A stretch of DNA of 64,000 nucleotides from Haloferax sp. Atlit-12N (lineage in GTDB: Archaea; Halobacteriota; Halobacteria; Halobacteriales; Haloferacaceae): positions 310,001-374,000 of the forward strand of contig NZ_PSYW01000001.1 of assembly GCF_003383095.1 (NCBI RefSeq), read 5' to 3'. The first letter of the stretch is position 1; every line of letters begins with the position of its first letter. Positions 39,545-47,909 of the stretch are shown here, piece after piece. Under the pieces are notes generated by a model. The model saw only the letters and a list, made by a program, of their open reading frames with translations, ran no database searches and was not told where the DNA came from. A program made the translations under genes and the position numbers.

Positions 39545-40635
39545 GGCGAACGCACCTCCCGCGTGCGGAGCAGGTAGAGGAAGAAGGGCGCGCCCACGGC
39601 GGCGGTGACGACGCCGACCGGAATCTCCGCGCCGCCGGAGCGGGCGACGGTGTCGGTGGCGACGAGGAACGACGCGCCCGCCAGCGCCGACGCCGGGAGC
39701 AACACCCGGTGGTCGGGGCCAACGAGCAGTCGGAGCATGTGCGGGACGACGAGGCCGACGAAGCCGATGACGCCAGAGACCGAGACGGCCGCGGCGGTGA
39801 CGACGCTCGCGGTGGCGAGGAGCAGTTGTTTCGTCCGCTCGACCTCGATGCCGAGGGCGTGGGCGTCCTCCTCACCGAGCAGCAGGACGTTCAGGTCGCG
39901 GGCGTGGACCAACAAGACGACGAACGGAAGCGGCAGGACGAGCGTGAGCATGCCGACCTCGCTCCACGTCGCGCCCGCGAGATGGCCCATGAGCCAGAAG
40001 ACGACCTGTCGGAGGCTCTCGCCGCTCTGGAGGAGGAGAAACGAGATGACCGCGCCGAGGAACGTCTGGATGGCGACGCCCGCGAGAAGCAGGGTCGCCA
40101 CGGGCGTCCGACCGTTCTCGCTGGCGAGCAGGTAGACGACGAAGGCGGTGACGACGGCGCTGACGAAAGCCGCGCCCTCGAGACCGAACGGAATCGAAAG
40201 CGACAGGACGATGGTCGCGACCGCGCCGACAGCGGCCCCCGAGGAGACGCCGACGATGGAGGGGTCGGCCATCGGGTTGCGGAAGAAGCCCTGCATCACG
40301 GTTCCCGCGGTGGCGAGCGCGAAGCCGACGAGCGCCGCGAGGAGGATGCGCGGCAGGCGGACCGAGAGGACGATGATGCGGGCGGGTCTCGGCACGGAGA
40401 ACGCAAACGGCGAGACGAACTCCAGCGTCGGCGTCGGGACCGATCCGAGGACGGGGAGGACCGTCGCACCGCCGAAGGAGACGCCGACCGGGACGGGAAC
40501 AGCGTCCGCGAGGATAGCGGCGACGGTCCGGGGCGGGATGGTCACGGCCCCGATTCCGGCGCTCACGACGACGACGAGAAGCAAGAGCCCGGAGAGGCCG
40601 AGCGACCACGTGGTCGCCCGCGTTCGAACGCTCAT
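39541..40635 (-). CDS. btuC: Cobalamin-type ABC transporter permease
   Basis: 364 residues from the ATG at 40633-40635, with about nine or ten transmembrane segments of the FecCD/BtuC family. Signatures include R-L-P-R-I-L-L-A-A-L-V-G and the coupling-helix region around G-V-S-S-G-A-A-V-G-A, plus F-V-G-L-V-V-P-H. It forms the membrane channel with BtuD as motor. The frame is open 24 codons upstream, but those codons lie inside the TATA region, so I exclude them. Overlaps btuD by 4 nt. Confidence 0.93.
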   Translation of the reverse strand: MSVRTRATTWSLGLSGLLLLVVVVSAGIGAVTIPPRTVAAILADAVPVPVGVSFGGATVLPVLGSVPTPTLEFVSPFAFSVPRPARIIVLSVRLPRILLAALVGFALATAGTVMQGFFRNPMADPSIVGVSSGAAVGAVATIVLSLSIPFGLEGAAFVSAVVTAFVVYLLASENGRTPVATLLLAGVAIQTFLGAVISFLLLQSGESLRQVVFWLMGHLAGATWSEVGMLTLVLPLPFVVLLVHARDLNVLLLGEEDAHALGIEVERTKQLLLATASVVTAAAVSVSGVIGFVGLVVPHMLRLLVGPDHRVLLPASALAGASFLVATDTVARSGGAEIPVGVVTAAVGAPFFLYLLRTREVRSP

Positions 40636-40660
40636 TGAGCACAACCGCGCTTTCAGTAGG

Positions 40661-40674
40661 TAAATATTTATTGA
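40661..40674. promoter_or_regulatory. Shared divergent promoter of btuCD and btuF
   Basis: A single AT core (TAAATATTTATTGA) lies between the divergent genes, only 60 nt from start to start. It is centred about 29 nt before the btuF GTG (40696) and about 30 nt before the btuC ATG (40635), so one nearly palindromic TATA element can drive both leaderless genes. No room remains for a cobalamin riboswitch, so control is probably by a protein binding over this core. Confidence 0.7.
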
Positions 40675-40695
40675 ACAGCCGCTGAGGCCACTACC

Positions 40696-41832
40696 GTGAA
40701 CCGACAACTCGTCGTCGCCCTACTGGCGCTTGCGACCGTGCTCGCCGGGGTTCCGGCACCGGCCGCGGCCGCGGTAGACCAGACCGCACAGCAGCAGACC
40801 GCGCAGTGTACGTTCCCGATGACCGTCACCGACGCCACCGGGACCGAAGTCACCATCACCGACGACCCCGAGCGGGTCGTCACGACCAACCCGAGCGCCG
40901 CCCAGACCATGTGGGAACTCGGCGCGAGCGACGAGGTCGTCGGCGTCTCGCAGTACGCCATGTACCTCGACGGCGCGTCGGAGAAGGGGAACGTCTCCGG
41001 CTCCGGCGGCCTCAACGTCGAGGCCGTCATCGGCCTCGAACCCGACCTCGTGCTCGTCCCGAACTCCTCGTACAACGCCGAGCCAGACCGCGTCGGTCAG
41101 CTTCGCTCGGCGGACATCTCGGTCGTCGTCTTCGAGTCCGGGAAGTCGCTCGACGCCGTCGCCAACAAGACCGAGCGCGTCGGCCGCATGACCGGCAACT
41201 GCGAGGCTGGCGTCGAACGCGCCGAGGAGATGCGCGACTCGATGGCTAACATGGAGCAGGCGCTTGACGGCGTTGAGCGCCCGGTCGGCCTTAACTCCTT
41301 TTTCGGCTACACCTCCGGCTCCGAGACGTTCATCTCCGACATCATGACGACGGCCGGCCTGCGTAACGGCGCGGCGGAGGCGAACCTCACCGGTTTCGCC
41401 CAGATTAACGAGGAACTCGTCGTCGACATGAACCCCGAGTACATCGTCGTCCCCGACCACGCCCCCGTGCCGAGCAGCCCGGCGTACAACAGCACGACGG
41501 CGATACAGAAGGGCAACGTCATCGTCATCGAGGCGAACAAGCTCCAACAACCCGCCCCGCGGGCCATCGAGGCGAGCGAGGCGATTCTCGAAGCGGTCCA
41601 CCCCGACGCCTACGAGCGCTACCAGCAACTCGAAAACGAGTCGGCGACAGAGTCGACCGAGAACGCAACTGAGACAACCACGGCCGCGGACGCGACCGAA
41701 ACCGACGCGGCCGAATCGACCGCGACGACCGAATCGTCGGAGTCCACGACAGAAAGCGACGCGCCCGGGTTCGGCGTCGTCGCCGGCCTCGCCGCCATCG
41801 GCGCGGTCGTCCTGCTCGCGCGTCGCCGGTAA
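40696..41832 (+). CDS. btuF: BtuF-like substrate-binding protein with PGF-CTERM anchor
   Basis: 378 residues. A Sec signal (hydrophobic 5-25, A-A-A-A-V) precedes a type III periplasmic-binding fold: [24 protein letters not shown]-rich stalk follows and the end carries P-G-F, a hydrophobic helix and A-R-R-R, the PGF-CTERM signal cut by archaeosortase ArtA and replaced by lipid. It captures the ligand for BtuCD at the cell surface. The start is GTG, leaderless behind the shared promoter. Ligand is inferred as cobalamin from the transporter type; heme or siderophores are possible. Confidence 0.92.
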   Translation: MNRQLVVALLALATVLAGVPAPAAAAVDQTAQQQTAQCTFPMTVTDATGTEVTITDDPERVVTTNPSAAQTMWELGASDEVVGVSQYAMYLDGASEKGNVSGSGGLNVEAVIGLEPDLVLVPNSSYNAEPDRVGQLRSADISVVVFESGKSLDAVANKTERVGRMTGNCEAGVERAEEMRDSMANMEQALDGVERPVGLNSFFGYTSGSETFISDIMTTAGLRNGAAEANLTGFAQINEELVVDMNPEYIVVPDHAPVPSSPAYNSTTAIQKGNVIVIEANKLQQPAPRAIEASEAILEAVHPDAYERYQQLENESATESTENATETTTAADATETDAAESTATTESSESTTESDAPGFGVVAGLAAIGAVVLLARRR

Positions 41833-41927
41833 CCGCGCAGCGACCACGCCGTTTCCGTTTTTCTACCGCACGCTCTCGGCTCCGTGAGACCACAACCGTA
41901 TTACCGGCGGATGGCGGACACACGGGT

Positions 41928-42206
41928 ATGGTCGAGAACGTCATCTACCCCGCCTACCTCGACGCCGCGCTCTCGCGCAGCGAGGGCCGACGGGTCGCCG
42001 AGTCCGCGGCGGTCGAAGCGCCGACCGTCGACGAGATTGCGAAGGCCGTCCAGCAGGTCGGCTACGACGCCGTCATCGAACGGGACAAGCGGTACTCCCG
42101 CGAGTTCGAAACCCGCGGGCGCGTCCTCGTGAACAACGCCGACGACGCCACGAAAAACGACATCGTGCAGGCGGTCGCCGCCTACGTCGGAATCCTCCGC
42201 GACTAA
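41928..42206 (+). CDS. srp19: Signal recognition particle protein SRP19
   Basis: A 92-residue SRP19 that binds SRP RNA helices 6 and 8 and prepares them for SRP54. The start [18 protein letters not shown] is the family hallmark. CCGTATTACCG (41894-41904) makes the ATG at 41928 leaderless. It overlaps gar1 by one base, a typical haloarchaeal pairing. Confidence 0.95.
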   Translation: MVENVIYPAYLDAALSRSEGRRVAESAAVEAPTVDEIAKAVQQVGYDAVIERDKRYSREFETRGRVLVNNADDATKNDIVQAVAAYVGILRD

Positions 42207-42430
42207 TGCGGCGAATCGGCACGGTCTCCCGAACGGCGCAGGGCCTCGCTATCGTCCGCCTCGACGACGACGACCGCCCGGACATCGGCACGATGGTCCT
42301 CGACGAGTCGCTGTCGACCGTGGGTCGCATCGTGGACGTGTTCGGCCCGGTCGACCGCCCCTACGTCGCCGTCACGGCGGACGACGGCTCGCCCGCCCGG
42401 CTCGTCGGCAGCAAGCTCTACGCTCGCTGA
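42206..42430 (+). CDS. gar1: H/ACA snoRNP protein Gar1
   Basis: 74 residues of the archaeal Gar1 beta barrel: R-R-I-G-T-V-S-R-T-A-Q-G-L at the start and V-G-R-I-V-D-V-F-G-P-V in the middle, the family core. Gar1 binds Cbf5 and helps product release in guide-RNA-directed pseudouridylation of rRNA. The start overlaps the srp19 stop (TAATG). Confidence 0.93.
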   Translation: MRRIGTVSRTAQGLAIVRLDDDDRPDIGTMVLDESLSTVGRIVDVFGPVDRPYVAVTADDGSPARLVGSKLYAR

Positions 42431-42478
42431 CGACTCCAGAGCGCAACCCCCATACCCCTCGGGTGGGAACGCCCCTGC

Positions 42479-43498
42479 ATGTCACGCCGTGCCTATCGGG
42501 GGGTCGCCCTCGCCGCCCTCATCTTCCTCGTCGTGCAGGTGGGTGCGCTCGCCCTCGTGCCGACGTTCTTCGAACAGGGGTACCAGACGGTCGAAGACCC
42601 CACCGACCCGACGAACAGCCTCCTCTACATCGGCGCGATTCTCGCCATGACCGCGTTCATGCTCGCGGCGTTCAAGTACGACCTCGACCAGGTCATCCGC
42701 CTCGTCATCGTCTTCACGAGCGGCCTGCTCGCGTGGTACGTCTTCGCCGTCCTCGTCCCCAACGGCCTCGTCGCCATCGCCCTCTCGGCGGGCGTCTCGC
42801 TCGCCTTGCTCGTCTACCCCGAGTGGTACGTCATCGACGCCGCCGGGGCGCTCATGGGCGCGGGCGCGGCCGCCCTGTTCGGCATTAGCTTCGGCCTGCT
42901 GCCGGCCATCGTGCTCCTTTCCGTCCTCGCCATCTACGACGCCATCAGCGTCTACAAGACGAAACACATGCTCGACCTCGCGGAGGGCGTGATGGACCTC
43001 CGCATCCCGGTCGTGCTCGTCATCCCGACGACGCTGTCGTACTCGCTTCTCGACGACGACTTCGCCCGCGACGCCAACGAGGTCGGCGACGGCGAGAACG
43101 CGACCGACGGCGGCGAACCGGCGGACGTGACTGACGCGGAGACTGAAACCGAGACGGCCGCCGCCGATGCCGACGAGTCCGACCCCGCCGACCGCGACGC
43201 CTTCTTCATCGGTCTCGGCGACGCGGTCATGCCGACCGTGATGGTCGCCTCGGGTGCGTTCTTCTCCGAAGCGCCGTCGCTCGGCTTCGGCGCGCTTCCG
43301 GCGCTCAACCTCCCGGCACTCCTCGCCATGGTTGGGACGTTCGCCGGGTTCAGCGGGCTGATGTGGGCCGTGATGAAGGGCCGGGCGCACGCCGGCCTGC
43401 CGCTTCTCAACGGCGGCGCAATCGGCGGCTACCTCGTCGGCTCGGTCGTCGCGGGCGTCCCGCTCGTCTCCGCGCTCGGCCTCGCGCCGTACCTCTGA
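42479..43498 (+). CDS. Presenilin-like A22 intramembrane aspartyl protease
   Basis: 339 residues with about nine hydrophobic segments. The catalytic Asp pair of the presenilin/SPP clan is visible: Y-D-A-I-S-V-Y in one helix and G-L-G-D-A-V in a later one, separated by a long acidic loop (about residues 195-240). The third motif, usually P-A-L, reads L-P-L-L-N-G. These enzymes cut transmembrane segments of substrates. Natural substrates in haloarchaea are unknown. Located 48 nt after gar1, perhaps on the same transcript. Confidence 0.9.
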   Translation: MSRRAYRGVALAALIFLVVQVGALALVPTFFEQGYQTVEDPTDPTNSLLYIGAILAMTAFMLAAFKYDLDQVIRLVIVFTSGLLAWYVFAVLVPNGLVAIALSAGVSLALLVYPEWYVIDAAGALMGAGAAALFGISFGLLPAIVLLSVLAIYDAISVYKTKHMLDLAEGVMDLRIPVVLVIPTTLSYSLLDDDFARDANEVGDGENATDGGEPADVTDAETETETAAADADESDPADRDAFFIGLGDAVMPTVMVASGAFFSEAPSLGFGALPALNLPALLAMVGTFAGFSGLMWAVMKGRAHAGLPLLNGGAIGGYLVGSVVAGVPLVSALGLAPYL

Positions 43499-43546
43499 AA
43501 CGCGGGTCCGTCGAAAATCTCTGTCAGTGACAGTTTGTTGCGGCTG

Positions 43547-44245
43547 TGCTGAATACAGGGCGCAAGTCGGTCACTGGCGAGTCGTCATCTGGCGGTTTCT
43601 TTCACGGTGCTATTTTCACCATTTGGAGTTTGTACGTCATGTTCTGGTAGGTGACGTAGCCCGTCGTCTCGCGGGCGACTCGCCACGCCCCTGCTGGGTC
43701 ACGCTCGAACGGTGATGGTGGGAGGCGGTCGGAGGCTGCGACTAGTGCCCGAAGTTGAGCCGGCGCGGTCTCGTTACTTTGACCACTCCATGAAACGGAT
43801 TCGTTTGCTTCGATAGCGGTGACTACCGCTGTTCGCTCCTCCTCTGTGAGGTTTGATTCTGTAAGCGTTGGGACCTCAACGTCGAGCGCTGACGCGTTGC
43901 TGACCACACTGACTGACACGTCGATGCGGACTGGGTACGTGCTACCGTGGACTCCTTCTGTTGTCGTTGACGGCGATGCAGTCGAGGTGGTCTCAGTAGT
44001 CGGCGCTCCAGTTGATGATGTGCCGATTGACCCACAACCTGCGAGCGGCACCATGAGACAAACGAGAAGGAGGCAACAGAGTAATCTTCTATTGAGGTGG
44101 ACCATGGTGAAAATATAACAATTCGTAGTAAGTGCTTTCTGCAAAACAGGTGCATAATGAATCGACTGTTAGACTCGCACGCCCATCCTATCGTTCTGTT
44201 CACCCCATTAACTGTGAAACATAGAATGGCGATTTGCTGAATACA
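43547..44245. mobile_element. AT-rich segment bounded by 11-bp direct repeats
   Basis: TGCTGAATACA occurs at 43547-43557 and again at 44235-44245 in the same orientation. The 680 bases between are visibly richer in A and T than both sides and hold one lipoprotein gene. Just before the left repeat lies the palindrome CTGTCAGTGACAG (43521-43533). No transposase is present. This looks like a transferred segment or the scar of an element, but the repeat is short and could be chance. Confidence 0.35.
43602..44105 (-). CDS. Lipoprotein of unknown function, atypical composition
   Basis: 167 residues from the ATG at 44103-44105. A signal peptide with L-L-C-C-L-L-L-V-C-L ends in the lipobox P-L-A-G-C. 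A T/S-rich stalk follows, then a small domain with V-R-I-D-V-S-V-S-V-V and L-T-E-E-E-R-T-A-V-V-T-A-I-E-A. The closing Y-V-T-Y-Q-N-M-T-Y-K-L-Q-M suggests a family of small haloarchaeal lipoproteins; function is not recognised. Codon use has more A/T-ending codons than the neighbours, pointing to acquisition by transfer. Confidence 0.72.
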   Translation of the reverse strand: MVHLNRRLLCCLLLVCLMVPLAGCGSIGTSSTGAPTTETTSTASPSTTTEGVHGSTYPVRIDVSVSVVSNASALDVEVPTLTESNLTEEERTAVVTAIEANESVSWSGQSNETAPAQLRALVAASDRLPPSPFERDPAGAWRVARETTGYVTYQNMTYKLQMVKIAP

Positions 44246-44326
44246 CCCTCTACGTCTTGCACGCCGGTTCTATCACTTATCTAGAAGTTCAACAGCGACG
44301 TACCGCCCGAGTTCCCCGACTTCACC

Positions 44327-44806
44327 TCACACTTCGTCTGCGCCTTCGCGGACGCGAACCGCCATCCCCGCGTCGAAATCGAGCATCGCGTTTGCGGAGA
44401 GTTCCGCGCGACCGACGCCCAGCAGGTCGCCGTCGGGGCCGACGACGCACACCTCGTCGCCCGAGCGAACCGCCGGGTCGGCGTCGGTGACGAACTTCGC
44501 GAACGCGTTCTTGCCGTCGCGGACGAACGGAACCGACTCGTCGCCGACGCGGACGACGTAGGCATCGCCGTCGAGACTGTCGTAGAGGCGGCGGCCGCCG
44601 GCGAAGCCGAGGGTGAACCGGCCGTCGGTGCCGTAGGAGGTGACGCGGTCGCCCTCGACGTACACCTGTCGCGGGCGGCCGCTCCGCGAGCGCGAGAGTT
44701 CGATGTCCGCGTCGGCCGGGAACAGCGCGTCGCCCGCGCCGGCCCCGAACTGGTAGTCGGCGACGACCCGGAGGTCGTCCAAATCGGTCGCGTGGCCTTC
44801 GGTCAT
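44327..44806 (-). CDS. PUA-domain protein
   Basis: 159 residues from the ATG at 44804-44806. The second half is a PUA domain: P-A-V-R-S-G-D-E-V-C-V-V-G-P-D-G-D-L-L-G-V-G, then G-M-A-V-R-V-R-E-G. The first half (V-V-A-D-Y-Q-F-G-A-G-A-G-D-A-L-F) is the partner domain known from the C-terminal part of archaeosine tRNA transglycosylases. An RNA-binding role in tRNA or rRNA modification is likely. An upstream open frame of 23 codons is not credible. Confidence 0.85.
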   Translation of the reverse strand: MTEGHATDLDDLRVVADYQFGAGAGDALFPADADIELSRSRSGRPRQVYVEGDRVTSYGTDGRFTLGFAGGRRLYDSLDGDAYVVRVGDESVPFVRDGKNAFAKFVTDADPAVRSGDEVCVVGPDGDLLGVGRAELSANAMLDFDAGMAVRVREGADEV

Positions 44807-44925
44807 ACTCCGCCCTTTGCCCCGCCGGCTAAAGTGGGTCGCGGTCCCGTCCGACCGCGTGCACCGGGTTAGCATGCACGTTCGAGACGGAAAGTCCTAA
44901 GTACGGGACAGACCCCCCTCGGAGT

Positions 44926-45093
44926 ATGTCTGTGGACGTTCGACTCGCCGCCGTGGGGACCGTGCTGCTGCTCGCGAGCAGTATGCTTCTCACGCAGACG
45001 GCGCTCGACTGGCGGCTCCCGACGGTGCTTGCCGCCATCGCGGCGCTCGGCGCGGTCGCCACCGTCGCCCGACTGGCGACGCCGACGGCCTGA
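44926..45093 (+). CDS. Short two-helix membrane protein
   Basis: A 55-residue frame from the ATG at 44926 to the TGA at 45091-45093. It has two hydrophobic segments, at about 8-24 and 33-50, with a short polar turn (Q-T-A-L-D-W-R-L-P). Codon third positions are GC-rich as in real genes here, and CCTAAGTACGG (44897-44907) could serve as promoter, about 25 nt before the ATG. No family recognised. It is divergent from the PUA gene. Confidence 0.55.
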   Translation: MSVDVRLAAVGTVLLLASSMLLTQTALDWRLPTVLAAIAALGAVATVARLATPTA

Positions 45094-45181
45094 CTCACGC
45101 TCGCGGGCCCGAATACGGACCCGACCACGCCGGCGTCTCGACCCACCCGTTTTACGTATTGTCACATCGACACGTCGAGGT

Positions 45182-46093
45182 ATGGCCGCGATCAACTCCC
45201 TCCAGACAGCCCTCCGAGGCATCCGGTCGAACCCCGTGTTGTTCCTCGGCGGACTCGCCTTAGGTCTCGTCACGCTCCCGCAGCTCGCCACGCAGTTGGC
45301 GCAGATACCCATCGTCCCGACCGCCCTGATGGCGGTGACGTTCTTCGTCACGCCGTTCGTCGCCGCCGGCCTCTACGGGATGGCCGACGAGGCGGTCGAC
45401 CGCGATGGCGGAGGCTCGACCTCGCTGTCGACGCTCACGGCCGTCGGCCGCGAGAAGTACGTCCCGATGCTCCTCGCGAACATCGTCCAACTCGGCATCG
45501 TCATCGCCTTCGGTATCGTGTTCCTCATCGTCGCGGTCGTCATGGCCATCTCGCTCGGTCTCGGCGGCCTCGCGACGGGCGGGAGCGACCTCGCGCTCGG
45601 CGGCGGCTTCCTCGTCGGCGTCGCCGTGCTCGGCCTCATCGGGCTGGCGTACCTCGTCGTCATCTTCCTCGTTCAGTTCTATCCCGTCGCGGTCGTCGTC
45701 GGCGACAAGGGCGCAATCGAGTCGTTCGGCGAGAGCTACCGACTCGTCCGGAACAACGTCGTCCCCTCGCTCGGCTACTCCGTCATCCGGTTCGTGGTCG
45801 GCCTCGTCATCAGCATCCCCGTCACGGGGTTCATCGTCTTTCGGACGTTCCAGAACGTCCAGCAGGTACAGGACGCGGCGACCCCCGCGGCGGCGCAGGC
45901 GGGTCTCGGCTTCTCACCGACTGAAATCGCCGCTATCGCCGCCATCTCGATGGCGACGCAGATGATTCTGGCGACGTTCCAGTACGTCTACGCGGTCGCC
46001 TTCTTCGAGGCCCACGACTCGGGGACAGACGGGCCGGCCGAGACGGCGGGCCCGGACATCGACGGCGACTCGGTGATTCCGCAGTTCGAATAA
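45182..46093 (+). CDS. Multipass membrane protein (DUF7847-like)
   Basis: 303 residues from the ATG at 45182, with about six hydrophobic segments, several long and Gly/Ala-rich (G-L-G-G-L-A-T-G-G). The conserved-looking part is the cytoplasmic S-F-G-E-S-Y-R-L-V-R-N-N, typical of a haloarchaeal family I know as DUF7847 and related to bacterial YciC-like proteins. The C-terminus is acidic. The frame is open further up, but those codons are Arg-rich shadow sequence. TTTTACGTATTG (45150-45161) fits as promoter. Confidence 0.8.
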   Translation: MAAINSLQTALRGIRSNPVLFLGGLALGLVTLPQLATQLAQIPIVPTALMAVTFFVTPFVAAGLYGMADEAVDRDGGGSTSLSTLTAVGREKYVPMLLANIVQLGIVIAFGIVFLIVAVVMAISLGLGGLATGGSDLALGGGFLVGVAVLGLIGLAYLVVIFLVQFYPVAVVVGDKGAIESFGESYRLVRNNVVPSLGYSVIRFVVGLVISIPVTGFIVFRTFQNVQQVQDAATPAAAQAGLGFSPTEIAAIAAISMATQMILATFQYVYAVAFFEAHDSGTDGPAETAGPDIDGDSVIPQFE

Positions 46094-46102
46094 TTGCCGG
46101 GA

Positions 46103-46600
46103 TTACAGCAGGAACGTCTCTTTTCGTTCGGAGAGGTCGATGAACGTGTCCGCCGCCTCGACGAGTTCGTCCGCGGTGGACTCCTTGAACGCCATCACCT
46201 CGACGCGGACGCCCTCGTGGCGGAGGTGGGTACAGAGCCGCTCGAAGTCGCCGTCCCCCGAACAGAGGACGACCGTGTCGACGTGGTCGGCGAGGCTGAC
46301 CGCGTCGAGCGCGATGCCGAGGTCCCAGTCGGCCTTCTTCGAGCCGTCACCGAACGTCTTGATGTCCTTTATTTTCGTCTCGAAACCGATGTCGACGAGT
46401 GCATCGAAAAAACTCCCCTCGTCGGGCGAGTCCGCCCGGATGACGTAGGCGATGGCGCGGGTGAGCGCGCGGCCCGCCGTCCCCTTCTTGAGGAGCGACG
46501 AGTAGTCGATGTTCCGCGAGTACAGACTCTGTGCCGTATGGTAGAGGTTCTGCGCGTCGGCGAGGATGGCGACGCGCTGGTTGGGGTGAATCTCGGTCAT
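46103..46600 (-). CDS. NYN-domain (LabA-like) nuclease
   Basis: 165 residues of the PIN-like NYN family. The first Asp is in I-L-A-D-A-Q-N-L-Y, the second acidic site in D-W-D-L-G-I-A-L-D, and the third in S-G-D-G-D-F. These four acidic residues bind Mg2+ in RNA-cleaving relatives. GGTTATTAGCC on the minus strand (46627-46637) implies leaderless translation from 46600. Converges with the DUF7847-like gene, 9 nt between stops. RNA target unknown. Confidence 0.88.
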   Translation of the reverse strand: MTEIHPNQRVAILADAQNLYHTAQSLYSRNIDYSSLLKKGTAGRALTRAIAYVIRADSPDEGSFFDALVDIGFETKIKDIKTFGDGSKKADWDLGIALDAVSLADHVDTVVLCSGDGDFERLCTHLRHEGVRVEVMAFKESTADELVEAADTFIDLSERKETFLL

Positions 46601-46991
46601 TCGTACGACGCTTGGGCGGCGCGGGCTAATAACCGTCCGGGGAGTCGGGGACGCGTCGGACGAGTGTCCACCTCGGAGACCGGAAACCGGACGGAGACCA
46701 CCGCGAATCGCGCCTCAGCCCGCCCGTCGGGTCCGGCAGGTCCTGCAGACGACGCAAGTTATATTACGCTTCCAGCACCTGCATCCGGTGTGAACGACGC
46801 GACGCGGCTCTCGCAGGTCACCACACCCTCGACAGCGTCGCGTGCCGCTTTCTTTTCGAAAAAACGTGCGTACTGAATCGCTCGTTGCGGGAGTAGCGAC
46901 CCCGTCTCGGGCGGCCTTCGGCTGACGCACGTTCCGGTCACACGACCGATATCAACCTTCCCACGACCGTTACCACACCCACCAACGACAC
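46601..46991. other. Intergenic stretch without supported gene; dapA promoter
   Basis: No convincing gene is seen. A plus-strand frame with GTG at 46664 and stop at 46876 (70 codons) has mixed codon use and no domain. Recognisable signals are the TATA box of the NYN gene at the left and CCGATATCAACC (46946-46957), about 40 nt before dapA, as its likely promoter. TTTTCGAAAA at 46854-46863 is a 10-bp palindrome that might be an operator for the lysine operon. A small RNA cannot be excluded. Confidence 0.4.
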
Positions 46992-47909
46992 ATGACATCA
47001 CTCGACTTCCGCGGCGTCTATCCCGCGATGACCACGCCGTTCCACGAGGACGGCAGTATCGACTTCGAACAGTTCCAAGCCGACGTGCGACGCCTCGAAG
47101 AAGCCGGCGTCGACGGCATCGTCCCCGTCGGTTCGACCGGCGAGTCCGCGACGCTCACCCACGACGAACACGTCGAGGTCGTCGAGGCGGCCGTCGAGGC
47201 CGTCGAGGACGTGCCCGTCATCGCCGGCTCCGGTTCGAACTCGACCCGCGAGGCGCTCGAACTCTCCCGACGCTCCGCCGACGCCGGGGCCGACGCGCTG
47301 CTTCTCATCTCGCCGTACTACAACAAGCCCGAGCAGAGCGGTCTCGTCGAGCACTACCGGACCATCGCCGACGAAATCGACCTGCCGCAAATCGTCTACA
47401 ACGTCCCCGGCCGCACCGGGAGCAACATCCTGCCCGAGACGGCCGCGACGCTCGCCGAGCACCCGAACATCACCGCGTACAAGGCCGCCAGCGGCGACCT
47501 CGGCCAGATTTCGGAGGTCGTCGAGCGAACCCGAGACGAGCAGTTCGCGGTGCTGTCGGGCGACGACGCGCTCACGCTCCCGGTTCTCTCGGTCGGCGGC
47601 GTCGGGGCCATCTCGGTCACGGCGAACGTCGAACCCGCGCGCGTCGGCGCGATGGTGCACTCCGCCCTGCAGGGCGACTACGAGCGCGCCCGCGACATCC
47701 ACCACGACCTCGCCCCGCTGAACCGCCACCTGTTCTCCGAGACGAACCCCATCCCGGTCAAGGAGGCCATGGAGATTCGGGGCTACGGCCCGGCGCGCCT
47801 GCGTCCGCCGCTCACCCGACTCACGGAGGAGAACACCGAGGAACTGCGCCGCCTGCTGTCCGACCTCGAAGCCGAACAGGCGATTCCGGACGGGGGTGCT
47901 GCCGAGTGA
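46992..47909 (+). CDS. dapA: 4-hydroxy-tetrahydrodipicolinate synthase
   Basis: A 305-residue TIM-barrel enzyme condensing pyruvate with aspartate semialdehyde, the entry to the diaminopimelate pathway. Lys164 (A-Y-K-A-A-S-G-D) should form the Schiff base; Tyr136 (I-V-Y-N-V-P-G-R-T-G), Arg141, Thr15 and the G-S-T-G-E loop (47-51) complete the active site. It leads the run dapA-dapB-dapD-lysA-dapF-dapE and overlaps dapB by 4 nt. Substrate supply genes (lysC, asd) are not in view. Confidence 0.95.
   Translation: MTSLDFRGVYPAMTTPFHEDGSIDFEQFQADVRRLEEAGVDGIVPVGSTGESATLTHDEHVEVVEAAVEAVEDVPVIAGSGSNSTREALELSRRSADAGADALLLISPYYNKPEQSGLVEHYRTIADEIDLPQIVYNVPGRTGSNILPETAATLAEHPNITAYKAASGDLGQISEVVERTRDEQFAVLSGDDALTLPVLSVGGVGAISVTANVEPARVGAMVHSALQGDYERARDIHHDLAPLNRHLFSETNPIPVKEAMEIRGYGPARLRPPLTRLTEENTEELRRLLSDLEAEQAIPDGGAAE

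Noticed and set aside
46664..46876. 70-codon plus-strand frame with GTG start upstream of dapA
   Set aside because: Mixed codon use and no domain, and the nearby TATA box fits the NYN gene on the other strand better. Recorded as intergenic.
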